Below, piece by piece: positions 43,242 through 52,606 of a stretch of DNA of 64,000 nt. Position numbers and translations under genes: made by a program. Numbering within the stretch: position 1 is the first letter of the stretch; each line of letters opens with the position of its first letter. Source of the DNA: CAYNJF01 sp964397555 (GTDB lineage: Bacteria > Pseudomonadota > Gammaproteobacteria > Berkiellales > Berkiellaceae); assembly GCA_964397555.1 (NCBI GenBank), contig CAYNJF010000004.1, forward strand, positions 20,759 through 84,758, written 5' to 3'. The notes under the pieces are model-generated. The model did no database searches, had not been told where the DNA came from, and saw nothing but the letters and a program-made list of their open reading frames with translations.

Positions 43242-44212
43242 TGAACAAGGATGCCAAAATCTTTGTCGCCGGTCATCGAGGCCTGGTCGGCAGCGCCATT
43301 GTAAGAGCATTGAAAACCGCAGGTTATCAATCGTTCCTAACACGTACACGAAGTGAGCTTGATTTAACCCATGCAAACCAAGTGGCGGACTTCTTTGCCC
43401 ATGAAAAGCCTGACTATGTGGTCCTTGCCGCGGCTAAAGTGGGGGGGATTTATGCCAACAATCAGTATCCTGCTGAGTTCATTCGTGAAAACTTGCTTAT
43501 CCAAGAGCATGTCATTCATCAAAGTTATTTGAATGATGTGAAACGGCTTTTGTTTTTAGGTTCTTCTTGCATTTACCCCAAAGCATGCCGTCAACCCATA
43601 CGAGAACAAGATTTCATGAGTGGGCCTCTCGAGCCTACCAATAGCCCATACGCCATTGCAAAAATTGCCGGCATTGAGATGTGCGATGCTTACAATCGCC
43701 AATACGGGACTCAATATTTGGCGGCGATGCCAACCAATCTCTATGGGCCCAATGACAACTACCATCCTAAGAATTCACATGTGATACCGGCCTTGATTCG
43801 TAAGTTTGCTCAAGCTTGCCAAGAAGAGTCTCAAAGCGTTGAGATTTGGGGCAGTGGGCAACCAAAGCGAGAGTTTTTACACAGCGATGATTTGGCGAGC
43901 GCTTGTTTGATGCTTCTAAATTTAGCCGACGATGCCTATCTGCCGCTTTTGACTCAATTTGATAAACCCATCATCAACGTGGGTTATGGCCAAGACGTCA
44001 CCATTGAGCGCTTAAGTCGATTGATACAGTCGATCAGTGGTTTTGAAGGGGAGATCGTGTTTAATTCAGATTACCCGGATGGAACACCTCGTAAAATCAT
44101 GGATTCCAGCGCTTTGTTAGGATTAGGCTTTGAGCCAACGGTCACGTTGGAAGAAGGATTGCAGCAGGTATACGCCTGGTATTGGGAGCATGGGATAGAA
44201 CAAACGGTTTAG
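43241..44212 (+). CDS. fcl: GDP-L-fucose synthase
   Basis: 323 residues. It epimerises and reduces GDP-4-keto-6-deoxymannose to GDP-L-fucose. Rossmann motif FVAGHRGLVGSAIVRAL, catalytic serine in FLGSSCIYPK, YxxxK in NSPYAIAKIAG and the cysteine/histidine-containing NDNYHPKNSHVIPALIRKF are present. A run of seven G at 43441-43447 encodes KVGGIYA. Partner of gmd; a SAM methyltransferase follows 10 bp later. Confidence 0.95.
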   Translation: MNKDAKIFVAGHRGLVGSAIVRALKTAGYQSFLTRTRSELDLTHANQVADFFAHEKPDYVVLAAAKVGGIYANNQYPAEFIRENLLIQEHVIHQSYLNDVKRLLFLGSSCIYPKACRQPIREQDFMSGPLEPTNSPYAIAKIAGIEMCDAYNRQYGTQYLAAMPTNLYGPNDNYHPKNSHVIPALIRKFAQACQEESQSVEIWGSGQPKREFLHSDDLASACLMLLNLADDAYLPLLTQFDKPIINVGYGQDVTIERLSRLIQSISGFEGEIVFNSDYPDGTPRKIMDSSALLGLGFEPTVTLEEGLQQVYAWYWEHGIEQTV

Positions 44213-44222
44213 GAGAGTGCTT

Positions 44223-44924
44223 ATGGGGTTAAAGCAACGTTATCTGTCGTGGATGAACTATGATCCTGAGTTTGAGAGGGCGATGTCTTGGATACAGTCG
44301 CATTGCGATAAAGAAAGTCATGTGCTTGATGTTGGGTGTGGGTATGGTCGTCTGTTCGTACCCTTACATGATAAAGGCTATACCATCACAGGGGTCGACG
44401 CCAATCCAGACATTGTCGATTTTCATCGCAACGCAAATCGAGCTTGCATCAGTGTGAACCACCTGCGCTCAAGCTCCGATCAATACGATTTAATCATCAT
44501 GTCTCATATCATCGAGCATTTTAACCCTAAAGATTTGGTCGAGTTTATGACCTTTTATTTATCAAAGCTCAAAGAGGGGGGCACCTTAGTCATCCTGACC
44601 CCACTCAACTCACCTTATTTTTACGATGACTTTGATCATATCAAGCCTTATCACCCTGACAGCATTCAAATGATGTTTGGGGCTCAAGGAGCCCAAGTGA
44701 AGTTTACCTCGGAAAAGCTGATTCATCTTAAGGCATTGTGGTTTCGAAAAAGTCCTTGGTTGATACGAAAAACCCCGGCTTTGTATTTGAGTAAAAAACC
44801 ATACTCATGGCTGGTCCATGCTTGGAATCTTGGTGCCACCATGGCTTGCAAAATGACTTTTGGTTTACTCGGTCGAAAAGATGGGTGGCTTGGCATCTAC
44901 ACCAAAGTCTCGACATCCAGTTAA
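44223..44924 (+). CDS. Class I SAM-dependent methyltransferase
   Basis: 233 residues from ATG 44223 (AGGAG 7 nt upstream); a GTG at 44217 is less likely. Motif I is VLDVGCGYGRLFVPL, followed by GVDANPDIVDF (acidic loop) and IIMSHIIEHFNPKDLVEFM. The C-terminal 60 residues carry basic and aromatic residues that could bind a membrane or sugar lipid (LWFRKSPWLIRKTP). It is in the GDP-fucose part of the locus and may methylate a sugar or O-chain end. Confidence 0.88.
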   Translation: MGLKQRYLSWMNYDPEFERAMSWIQSHCDKESHVLDVGCGYGRLFVPLHDKGYTITGVDANPDIVDFHRNANRACISVNHLRSSSDQYDLIIMSHIIEHFNPKDLVEFMTFYLSKLKEGGTLVILTPLNSPYFYDDFDHIKPYHPDSIQMMFGAQGAQVKFTSEKLIHLKALWFRKSPWLIRKTPALYLSKKPYSWLVHAWNLGATMACKMTFGLLGRKDGWLGIYTKVSTSS

Positions 44925-44941
44925 GTGCTCAAGGATAGAAC

Positions 44942-45850
44942 ATGAACCCTGTACCGATTGCTTTGTTTTGTTTTAAGCGGCCCGGACACGTAAAGAAAAC
45001 CGTTGAGTCTCTTTTGAAAAATCAAGAGGCCTCAGATACACCGCTTTATGTCTTTTGTGATGGACCGCGCGGGGAGCATGACATGGCTGGCGTGAAAGCA
45101 ACTCGAGAGTACGTTGAGTCTATCGAGGGGTTTTCATCAAAGACGTTAAGTTTTAGTGAGCAAAATCGCGGCTTAGCCAAGTCGATTATGAGTGGGGTTG
45201 GCCAATTACTGGAACAATACGACCGCTTGATTGTGATGGAAGACGATTTGGAGGTATCTCCTTATTTTCTTGATTACATGCGAAAAGGGCTTGAGCGCTA
45301 TCAAGATCAACCAGAAGTCGCTTCCATTCATGGGTATTGCTTTCCACTCACCACGCAAGTGCCTCCTACTTTTTTCATGAAAGGGGCTGATTGTTGGGGC
45401 TGGGGGACTTGGCGAAGAGCTTGGCGAGACTTTGAAACCGATGGTGCAAAACTATTATCAGAGCTTAGAGCAAGACATTTGACCGATGCGTTTGACATGG
45501 GGGGCGTTGTTCCCAACACACAAATGCTCAAAGATCAGATCAAGGGGCTCAATGACTCTTGGGCCATCCGGTGGCATGCAAGTTGTTTTCTTAAAGAGCA
45601 ATTAACCCTTTTCCCGGGAAAGAGTCTTGTAAACAATATTGGTAACGATGCTTCCGGTGCTCATTGTGAGAAAACCCACATGTTTGAAACAACGATGAGT
45701 AAGACACCCATCGAAGTCGGTGCGATACCGATACAAGCCAGTGAAATTGGTCTTAAAGCCGTCCAATCGTTTTATCGAGCGGCCAAACCAAGCCTCTATT
45801 CAAGGGTATGGGCCAAGGCCCATCGTGTGTTGGGGGTCAAGCATGGCTGA
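44942..45850 (+). CDS. Glycosyltransferase, GT-A fold (GnT-I-like)
   Basis: 302 residues. The N-terminus IALFCFKRPGHVKKTVESLL then the acidic metal-binding motif in VMEDDLEVSPYFLDYM (about residues 97-112) and GWGTWRRAW show a GT-A enzyme related to the GlcNAc-transferase-I (GT13-like) fold family found in polysaccharide loci. It would add one sugar from a nucleotide donor to the growing glycan in the cytoplasm. Preceded by AAGGATAGAAC. Overlaps the next methyltransferase by 8 bp. Confidence 0.85.
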   Translation: MNPVPIALFCFKRPGHVKKTVESLLKNQEASDTPLYVFCDGPRGEHDMAGVKATREYVESIEGFSSKTLSFSEQNRGLAKSIMSGVGQLLEQYDRLIVMEDDLEVSPYFLDYMRKGLERYQDQPEVASIHGYCFPLTTQVPPTFFMKGADCWGWGTWRRAWRDFETDGAKLLSELRARHLTDAFDMGGVVPNTQMLKDQIKGLNDSWAIRWHASCFLKEQLTLFPGKSLVNNIGNDASGAHCEKTHMFETTMSKTPIEVGAIPIQASEIGLKAVQSFYRAAKPSLYSRVWAKAHRVLGVKHG

Positions 45851-46655
45851 ATGGTTGAAACAAAGTATCCCCCCTCTGGTGAAAACCGGGGTCAAGGCCA
45901 TGCTCGCCAAGCCACTTGGGCTTGGTCGATTCACGGGACCTTATGCGTCGTGGGAGCAAGCGAAAACTCATTCCCAAGGCTATGACAGTGACATCATTCT
46001 GAAACAGGCCATCACGATTTATCAGCAGGCCCAATCTAGCCCAGGTAGTTTTGAGCGAGATGGGGTTCTTATTGAAGATAAGAGTTACCCATATCCCATG
46101 TTAGCGCACCTGCTCACCATGATGCTTCAGGCTAAGCGTCGATTAAGGGTCGTTGACTTTGGTGGAGGGCTGGCCAGCGTCTATTATCAATTGAGCTCTT
46201 TGCTTGGAACATCGCCTACGATTGATTGGTATGTCCTCGAGCAGCCTCATATCGTAGAAAAGATGCGCCAATTAAATCGTGAAGAGAATGTTCACTATCT
46301 GCATGCACTGACAGATGGACCAGGGCAGTACGATGTCTTGGTGTTATCGGGGGTGTTGCAGTACTTAGAGCACCCCATTGACATGCTTGGCAAGCTCAAT
46401 CTTACCCAGTTTCAGTCGGTGATCATCGACCGATTGCCCATGATCAAATCGGGAGCTCACCAACTTGTGGTGCAGCATGTTCCAAGCCAGCATTACAAAG
46501 CCTCCTATCCGTCATGGTTGTTTGACAAGTCTACGTTTTTTGATTGGCTCGTCGAGTACGGGCAGATTCATGACACCTTTGACGCCATTGATGGGGTTGT
46601 TGAGACATTGACCTGGAAGGTTAGCTATCAAGGAGTGGTCCTTAAAACACAATGA
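45843..46655 (+). CDS. Putative methyltransferase, TIGR04325 family
   Basis: 270 residues from ATG 45843. The N-terminal part WEQAKTHSQGYDSDIILKQA is the pattern of TIGR04325 proteins; VVDFGGGLASVYYQLSSLL (SAM motif I), WYVLEQPHIVEKM and VLVLSGVLQYLEHPIDML follow. These proteins occur in O-antigen and capsule clusters and are probably sugar methyltransferases. The longer ORF upstream (45720) lies inside the preceding gene and is not real. ATGA overlap with the next gene. Confidence 0.85.
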   Translation: MAEWLKQSIPPLVKTGVKAMLAKPLGLGRFTGPYASWEQAKTHSQGYDSDIILKQAITIYQQAQSSPGSFERDGVLIEDKSYPYPMLAHLLTMMLQAKRRLRVVDFGGGLASVYYQLSSLLGTSPTIDWYVLEQPHIVEKMRQLNREENVHYLHALTDGPGQYDVLVLSGVLQYLEHPIDMLGKLNLTQFQSVIIDRLPMIKSGAHQLVVQHVPSQHYKASYPSWLFDKSTFFDWLVEYGQIHDTFDAIDGVVETLTWKVSYQGVVLKTQ

Positions 46656-47623
46656 ATCATTACGTCACTCTTTTTAATCGCCATTATCTCTCACGAGGCG
46701 TGGCGATGTATCAGTCTCTGGAGAGGCACTCAAAGCCTTTTTGTTTGCATGTCATCGCCTTTGATGAGTTTACGGCAACCATACTCGAGCAGGCTGACTT
46801 TAAGCATATGAATGTTATTCGCCTGCAAGCGTTTGAAAGCGAGCCCCTAATCAAGGTGAAATCATCACGCACCATGGGTGAATATTGTTGGACATGCACC
46901 CCCTTTTCGATACAACATGTGCTTGAGCACTATGAGGTAGACCATTGCACCTACTTGGATGCAGATTTGTACTTTTTTAGTGATCCCTCGGTACTGATTG
47001 ACGAAATGGGTGCAAGCTCAGTTTTACTCACCGAGCACCGATACACAAAAGCGTATGACCACGCTCAAGTGTCGGGGATATATTGCGTTCAATTCATGAC
47101 TTTTAAAAATACCAAAGAGGGGCTTGAGGCACTTCATTGGTGGGGGCAGCGTTGTCTTGAGTGGTGTTATGCAAGGGTTGAGCCTGGACTGTTTGGCGAT
47201 CAAAAGTATCTGGATGATTGGACCACGCGATTTAATGGGGTTCATGTGCTTGAACATCTTGGCGGGGCGCTTGCCCCTTGGAATATTCAACAATACCGCC
47301 TTCAAGAGATTGATGAAAAACTTCATGTAAACACGCAAGGTCAATCGCAATTGGCGGTGTTCTATCATTTTCATCAATTTAAGTTTTTATCGGCCACACA
47401 AATCGATTTAGGAGGGTATCGCCTTACGGGGGATGTGATCCGCCACCTGTATCAGCCCTATGCGACCCACCTAGATCAAGTCGAAGTACAACTAAAAGCC
47501 CTCATTGGTGAACAAGACATACATGGCATATCTGGACAACCTTTGTCGCTTTGGGGGCAATTCAAACGCAAGCTTTTAAGATGCCATAATATCCATCGTC
47601 GAGAGGAATTAAGCCATGCCTAA
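46652..47623 (+). CDS. Glycosyltransferase, GT8-like
   Basis: 323 residues. The nucleotide-sugar motif YLDADLYFFSDP (DxD, about residue 95) and the N-terminal YVTLFNRHYLSRGVAMYQSL resemble GT8-type or related retaining GT-A enzymes. GLFGDQKYLDDW and ALAPWNIQQY are typical of one subgroup annotated as glycosyltransferase in polysaccharide clusters. It probably transfers a sugar in the locus glycan. Overlaps fdtA by 8 bp, continuing the long translationally linked operon. Confidence 0.82.
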   Translation: MNHYVTLFNRHYLSRGVAMYQSLERHSKPFCLHVIAFDEFTATILEQADFKHMNVIRLQAFESEPLIKVKSSRTMGEYCWTCTPFSIQHVLEHYEVDHCTYLDADLYFFSDPSVLIDEMGASSVLLTEHRYTKAYDHAQVSGIYCVQFMTFKNTKEGLEALHWWGQRCLEWCYARVEPGLFGDQKYLDDWTTRFNGVHVLEHLGGALAPWNIQQYRLQEIDEKLHVNTQGQSQLAVFYHFHQFKFLSATQIDLGGYRLTGDVIRHLYQPYATHLDQVEVQLKALIGEQDIHGISGQPLSLWGQFKRKLLRCHNIHRREELSHA

Positions 47624-47975
47624 TATAATCCCATGCCCAAGTTTTGAGGATGAGCGTGGTGCTTTAACGGTACTAGAAAGATGCTTGCCTTTTGATGTTC
47701 GTCGGGTTTATTGGATGACCAACCTCTCAGGTCAAGAGCGTGGAGGGCATCGACACCTTGAAACCACCCAAGCACTGATTTGTTTGAGTGGTGAATGTGA
47801 GGTTGAAATACGACTCAAAGGCGAGTGCACAACATATCGCATGGAACGGGCCAATCAATGCCTTATTCTGCATCCTGAGGATTGGCATCTGTTAAAGCCT
47901 TCAAAAGGAGCCGTGATTTTAGTGCTGGCCTCAAAAGAGTACGATGCCAACGATTATGCGGACACACCGTTATGA
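47616..47975 (+). CDS. fdtA: dTDP-4-keto-6-deoxyglucose 3,4-ketoisomerase, FdtA/WxcM-like
   Basis: 119 residues of cupin fold. YWMTNLSGQERGGHRHLETT has the catalytic histidine region (RGGHxH) of FdtA and WxcM-type isomerases; ALICLSGECEVEI and LILHPEDWHLLKP complete the family pattern. It converts dTDP-4-keto-6-deoxyglucose to the 3-keto sugar, consumed by the following aminotransferase. Overlaps both neighbours by a few bases. Whether the sugar is galacto (FdtA) or gluco (QdtA) cannot be settled by eye. Confidence 0.85.
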   Translation: MPNIIPCPSFEDERGALTVLERCLPFDVRRVYWMTNLSGQERGGHRHLETTQALICLSGECEVEIRLKGECTTYRMERANQCLILHPEDWHLLKPSKGAVILVLASKEYDANDYADTPL

Positions 47976-49051
47976 TAGCGTATGAAAATTTAAAGAAAAC
48001 CAACCAGGCCTTTATGGATGCCTTCAAGCATCAAGCCGAACAAGTCATAGACTCAGGCTGGTATGTTCTTGGTGAGCAAGTGCGTCGTTTTGAAGCCAAG
48101 TTTGCTGAATACTTGGGCGTCAAACATGTCATTGGCGTAGCTTCCGGTCTTGATGCGCTTCGACTAAGCTTGCAAGCGATGGAGTTGCCTAAGGGGGCTG
48201 AAGTGGTGGTCCCGTCAAACAGCTATTTTGCTAGCGTGCTTGCCGTCACCCAGTGTCAGCTTACTCCGGTTTACGTTGAGCCGTCCATGGGGGATTATAA
48301 TCTAGACGTTGAACAATTATCGAAGGCGATAAGCGATAAAACGGTCGCGGTTATGCCCGTCCATTTATACGGGTATCCATGCCGAATGGACGTCATCATG
48401 GCCTTGGCTCAAGAGCATGACTTGAAAGTCATAGAAGACTGTGCCCAAGCTCATGGAGCAAGCTACCAAGGCCAGCGTGTGGGGACATTTGGGGATGCGA
48501 ACGCCTGGAGTTTTTATCCAACCAAAAATCTAGGTGCGCTTGGAGATGGTGGTGCGATATCAACCAATAATGATGATTTGGCTGAAACACTAAGAGCGCT
48601 TAGAAACTATGGCAGTGAGAAAAAATATCATCATCGCTACATGGGGTTGAACTCCCGTCTTGATGAGATGCAAGCGGCGTTTTTAAACGTTAAGCTAGAT
48701 TCACTCGATAAGATAAGCCAACATAAACAAACCTTAGCCAAGCTTTATGATGAGTATTTGCACCCAAGCTATGTCAAACCTCACTATAGCCATGCTGACT
48801 CGGTCTATCATATCTATCCAATTCGCGTCGAGAATCGAGACTCTCTGAGGGCGTATCTTTTGGACCAAGGGATTGGCACGGAGGTGCACTACCCTGTGCC
48901 TGTTTTCGCTCAAAAGGCGATGAGACAAGAAATCGATCTCCCCATTGCCACTCAATGGTCAGAACACATACTCTCACTTCCTATTTCTTATGGGCATACC
49001 AAGTCCGACATAGAAAAAGTCATCGAAGTGTTAAATAGGAGAGCTTCATGA
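47972..49051 (+). CDS. fdtB: DegT/DnrJ/EryC1 aminotransferase (FdtB-like)
   Basis: 359 residues from ATG 47972 (MIAYENLKK), ATGA-overlapping fdtA. A PLP-dependent sugar aminotransferase: GVASGLDALRLSL, VPSNSYFAS, VMPVHLYGYPCRM, IEDCAQAHGA and the PLP lysine in FYPTKNLGALGDGGA. With RfbA, RfbB and FdtA it makes dTDP-3-amino-3,6-dideoxyhexose (Fuc3N or Qui3N); the N-acetyltransferase (FdtC) is not in the window. ATGA overlap with rfbA. Confidence 0.9.
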   Translation: MIAYENLKKTNQAFMDAFKHQAEQVIDSGWYVLGEQVRRFEAKFAEYLGVKHVIGVASGLDALRLSLQAMELPKGAEVVVPSNSYFASVLAVTQCQLTPVYVEPSMGDYNLDVEQLSKAISDKTVAVMPVHLYGYPCRMDVIMALAQEHDLKVIEDCAQAHGASYQGQRVGTFGDANAWSFYPTKNLGALGDGGAISTNNDDLAETLRALRNYGSEKKYHHRYMGLNSRLDEMQAAFLNVKLDSLDKISQHKQTLAKLYDEYLHPSYVKPHYSHADSVYHIYPIRVENRDSLRAYLLDQGIGTEVHYPVPVFAQKAMRQEIDLPIATQWSEHILSLPISYGHTKSDIEKVIEVLNRRAS

Positions 49052-49917
49052 AAGGAATCATACTCGCCGGTGGAGCAGGGACTCGCCTGCACCCACTAAC
49101 CCAAATGACCTCTAAGCAGCTGCTTCCTGTGTACGATAAGCCGATGATTTATTATCCTCTGTCCGTATTGATGCTGGCCAACATCAAAGACATTTTGATC
49201 ATTACGACGGCACAGGATAAACAGCAATTTGAGACTTTGCTTGGTGACGGTAAGCAATTTGGCATTCATCTTGAGTATCAAATTCAAGACAAACCCAAAG
49301 GAATTGCTGAAGCGTTTATTTTGGGGGAGTCTTTTATTGGGGATGAGCCGGTCTGCTTGATTCTTGGTGATAACATTTTTTATGGTGATGGGCTTCCTGC
49401 ATTAGTCCAAAAGCATGCGCAACCCGAAGGAGGCGTTGTTTTTGGTTACTACGTGAAAGATCCATCTCGATATGGGGTTGTGAGTTTCAAAGATGAGCAA
49501 GTGCTTTCCATCCATGAGAAGCCAGCGAAGCCCCCATCGAATTGGGCGGTCACCGGCCTTTACTGCTACGATGCCAGTGTCGTTGAGTTGGCTAAGACCC
49601 TTACTCCTTCAGCTCGAGGAGAGCTTGAGATTACTGACTTGAACAATCAGTATCTAGAGCGAGGTCATTTAACGCTCGAGCGTTTAGGGCGAGGTATGGC
49701 TTGGTTGGATACCGGCACTCATAAGAGTTTGCTTGAGGCAAGTCAGTTTGTGGCCACCATCGAAGAGCGTCAAGGGCTTAAAATAGCCTGCCTGGAAGAA
49801 ATTGCTTATCACCAACGTTTTATCAATGAGGCTCAATTTCAGGCATTAGCTGAGGACTTTGGCCCAAGTGAGTATGGGGAGTATCTGAGAATGTGTGCAA
49901 AAGGAATCAGTGCATGA
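49048..49917 (+). CDS. rfbA: Glucose-1-phosphate thymidylyltransferase
   Basis: 289 residues. GIILAGGAGTRLHPLTQ, KQLLPVYDKPM, LILGDNIFYG and ALTDLNxx-type EITDLNNQYLERG with WLDTGTHKSLLEAS are all present, a complete RmlA. It makes dTDP-glucose for RfbB. ATGA overlaps on both sides. Note the intact GGAGTRL here compared with the degenerate copy of the fold at 41.2 kb. Confidence 0.96.
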   Translation: MKGIILAGGAGTRLHPLTQMTSKQLLPVYDKPMIYYPLSVLMLANIKDILIITTAQDKQQFETLLGDGKQFGIHLEYQIQDKPKGIAEAFILGESFIGDEPVCLILGDNIFYGDGLPALVQKHAQPEGGVVFGYYVKDPSRYGVVSFKDEQVLSIHEKPAKPPSNWAVTGLYCYDASVVELAKTLTPSARGELEITDLNNQYLERGHLTLERLGRGMAWLDTGTHKSLLEASQFVATIEERQGLKIACLEEIAYHQRFINEAQFQALAEDFGPSEYGEYLRMCAKGISA

Positions 49918-50906
49918 AAACAGTCTTAGTGACAGGAGGAGCCGGATTTATCGGCTCTCATTTGATTGATGAATTAATCTCTAACACTGAATGGATGATC
50001 GTCAACTTAGATAAGCTGACCTATGCGGCCGATCTCACCCATCTCGCCCCTCACGAGTCAAACCCTCGTTATCGATTCATTCAGGGTGATATTTGTGATA
50101 AATCTTTGGTTGAGAGCTTGTTTGATGAGTATGATTTTGAGGGAGTGTTGCATTTAGCCGCAGAATCTCACGTGGATAACTCGATCAAATCACCCGAGGC
50201 CTTTATTCAATCCAATATCCAAGGAACCTTTGTTTTACTTGAGGCGACAAGACGCTACTTTAGCCGCACTTCTCAGCGATTTTTACATGTATCTACGGAT
50301 GAGGTGTTCGGTAGTATCGATCAGGGGGCTTTTGATGAAGACTCGCCTTATCAGCCCAACTCTCCTTACAGCGCCTCAAAGGCTTCGAGTGACCTTTTAG
50401 TGCGCTCGTATCACAAGACTTATGGTCTGAACACAGTGATTACCAATTGTTCAAACAACTTTGGACCAAGGCAACACCAAGAAAAACTCATCCCGACCGT
50501 GATCACTAAAGCCTTAGCCAACCAGGAAATTCCTATTTATGGGACTGGGATGAATGTGCGCGATTGGCTGTATGTCCGTGATCATGCCAGAGCCTTACAC
50601 CATATTTTTGAATGCGCCAAGTCGGGTGACTACTTTGTCATTGGTCAAGATCAGGCGTTGACCAACAACGATATGGTTAAACGTCTTTGCTTGTTGCTTG
50701 ATGAGCTAAGTCCTAAGGACGACTCCTATTTAGAGCAAATTCGATACGTTCGTGATCGCCCTGGGCATGACAGTCGATACGCCATCAATGCCTCGAAGCT
50801 CTTAAGCACAGGGTTTGCTTGGGAGGGGGATTTTGAGATAAGACTGCGTCAAACCGTTCAATGGTATTTGGCGAAACTTCACCATCAACAAACGGTTGAC
50901 GCTTAA
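49914..50906 (+). CDS. rfbB: dTDP-glucose 4,6-dehydratase
   Basis: 330 residues from ATG 49914 (MKTVLVTGGAGFIGSHLID). Catalytic triad segment HVSTDEVFGS (T, D, E) and YxxxK in PNSPYSASKASSD are seen; NNFGPRQHQEKLIP is a family hallmark. It makes dTDP-4-keto-6-deoxyglucose. No rfbC or rfbD follows, so the product feeds FdtA/FdtB rather than L-rhamnose. It ends 9 bp before the convergent glycosyltransferase. Confidence 0.96.
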   Translation: MKTVLVTGGAGFIGSHLIDELISNTEWMIVNLDKLTYAADLTHLAPHESNPRYRFIQGDICDKSLVESLFDEYDFEGVLHLAAESHVDNSIKSPEAFIQSNIQGTFVLLEATRRYFSRTSQRFLHVSTDEVFGSIDQGAFDEDSPYQPNSPYSASKASSDLLVRSYHKTYGLNTVITNCSNNFGPRQHQEKLIPTVITKALANQEIPIYGTGMNVRDWLYVRDHARALHHIFECAKSGDYFVIGQDQALTNNDMVKRLCLLLDELSPKDDSYLEQIRYVRDRPGHDSRYAINASKLLSTGFAWEGDFEIRLRQTVQWYLAKLHHQQTVDA

Positions 50907-50915
50907 TCGGATAGG

Positions 50916-51656
50916 CTATCGAAGATAGCCATCCGCCACTGGAGCGTGCTTTATTCGGGCAAACACGCCATATTTTACGATGCAGTAAAGCGCTCTGAAT
51001 CCATCTTTCCAGCCGATTTTCTTACCTTCATCGTAAGTTCTCCCAAAATAGGAAATCCCAACCTCAAAAATCTTGATCCCTGGGATTTTGGCTATGTGAG
51101 AGGTGACCTCAGGCTCAAACCCAAAACGCTTTTCTTTAAGATCAATGCTCTGAATGATTTCCCTTTTGAACACCTTGTAGCATGTTTCCATGTCGGTAAG
51201 ATTTAAATTAGTAAACATGTTCGACATGAGGGTCAGAAATTTATTCCCCAAGGAGTGCCAAAAATAAAGAACTCGGTGGGATTGACCGCCTTGGAAGCGA
51301 GAGCCATACACCACGTCGGCTTTATTCGAGAGCAGAGGGGCCAACAAAGCTGGATATTCATTAGGATCATATTCTAAATCGGCATCTTGAATGAGAACGT
51401 AATCACCGGTTGCATGACGAATGCCCGTGTGAAGTGCGGCTCCTTTGCCTTGGTTGACTTCATGGTGAATAAGTAAATCAACTTTTGGTCGAACGTGCTC
51501 ATCTAGGAAAGCTTTGCATGTTGGCGTTGAGCCATCATTCACTAGAATAATTTGCATTCGACCTTCGATGGGGCTTTGACGAACTTTCTCAAGGAGTTCT
51601 AAGACGGTGTCCTGTTCGTTATAGCAAGGGATGACAATGGATAAGGTGTAATTCAT
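50916..51656 (-). CDS. GT2 family glycosyltransferase (DPM1/GtrB-like)
   Basis: 246 residues from ATG 51656. LSIVIPCYNEQDTVLELLEK, ILVNDGSTP, GKGAALHTGIRHATGDYVLI, QDADLEYDPNEYP (DxD) and YGSRFQGG match dolichol/polyprenyl-phosphate sugar transferases. It would make a polyprenyl-phosphate-linked sugar at the inner membrane. Unlike GtrB it lacks C-terminal membrane helices. ATGA overlap with uxs upstream, so they are one operon; GtrA is encoded 2.5 kb away. Confidence 0.88.
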   Translation of the reverse strand: MNYTLSIVIPCYNEQDTVLELLEKVRQSPIEGRMQIILVNDGSTPTCKAFLDEHVRPKVDLLIHHEVNQGKGAALHTGIRHATGDYVLIQDADLEYDPNEYPALLAPLLSNKADVVYGSRFQGGQSHRVLYFWHSLGNKFLTLMSNMFTNLNLTDMETCYKVFKREIIQSIDLKEKRFGFEPEVTSHIAKIPGIKIFEVGISYFGRTYDEGKKIGWKDGFRALYCIVKYGVFARIKHAPVADGYLR

Positions 51657-52606
51657 GCGTGGCATTCCTGTGGTTGATTCAACACATGACGAAAATATTC
51701 AATGGCACGTTTGAGCCCCTCTTGGACATCGATGGTGGGAGACCAATCAAGCATTGTCTGTGCCTTGTTAATGTCAGGGCATCGCTGCAGAGGATCGTCT
51801 TGAGGTAATGGTTTATGAATAAGTGTTGATTGGCTCTGGCAAAGCTCTATGATCATGGCTGCAAGCTCAATCACCTTATATTCTTCAGGGTTCCCTAAAT
51901 TGACAGGGGTGTCCACATCACTGGCCATCAAGCGTAAAAACCCTTCAATCAAATCATCAACATAGCAAAATGATCGAGTTTGGGTTCCATCCCCGTAGAC
52001 GGTAATATCATCCCCATTAAGCGCTTGGACGATAAAATTACTCACCACTCGCCCATCATCAGGGTTCATATGAGGGCCGTAGGTATTGAAAATGCGTGCG
52101 ATTCTAATTTCAACCCCATGCGTTCTTTGATAGTCAAACATCAGGCTTTCTGCTAAGCGTTTGCCTTCGTCGTAACAAGCACGAATGCCCGTGCAGTTTA
52201 CATGGCCCCAATAACTCTCCGATTGCGGATGGACTTTAGGATCCCCATAGACTTCACTGGTAGAGGCTTGGAATATTCGAGCTTTATGGCGTTTGGCGAG
52301 TTCAAGCATGTTGGTGATCCCAAGAACGGAGGTTTGTGTCGTCTTGATTGGATCGGCTTGATAGTGCACCGGGCTCGCAGGACAAGCAAGATTAAAAATC
52401 AAATCTGCCCGTACATCAATGGGGTGGATGACGTCGTGTTCGATGAAGCTAAAGCGTGGGTTATCCATCATGAGAGCGACGTTCGTTAATGAGCCCGTGG
52501 TTAAGTTGTCTAAGCAAACCACGGTGTGTCCCTGGTCGATGAGTCGTTGACACAGATGCGAGCCAAGAAAGCCTGCTCCACCCGTGACTAATGCCGTTTT
52601 ACTCAT
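51653..52606 (-). CDS. uxs: UDP-glucuronic acid decarboxylase (UDP-xylose synthase)
   Basis: 317 residues of extended SDR fold. ALVTGGAGFLGSHLCQRL, NLACPASPVHYQADPIKT, FQASTSEVYGDP, GIRACYDEGKRLAESL (Y, K) and RIFNTYGPHMNPDDGRVVSN are specific to UXS. It converts UDP-glucuronate, from the divergent Ugd, to UDP-xylose. AAGGATAGAC precedes the ATG. The pairing with ugd across a divergent promoter argues that xylose or a derived sugar is in the glycan. Confidence 0.94.
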   Translation of the reverse strand: MSKTALVTGGAGFLGSHLCQRLIDQGHTVVCLDNLTTGSLTNVALMMDNPRFSFIEHDVIHPIDVRADLIFNLACPASPVHYQADPIKTTQTSVLGITNMLELAKRHKARIFQASTSEVYGDPKVHPQSESYWGHVNCTGIRACYDEGKRLAESLMFDYQRTHGVEIRIARIFNTYGPHMNPDDGRVVSNFIVQALNGDDITVYGDGTQTRSFCYVDDLIEGFLRLMASDVDTPVNLGNPEEYKVIELAAMIIELCQSQSTLIHKPLPQDDPLQRCPDINKAQTMLDWSPTIDVQEGLKRAIEYFRHVLNQPQECHA

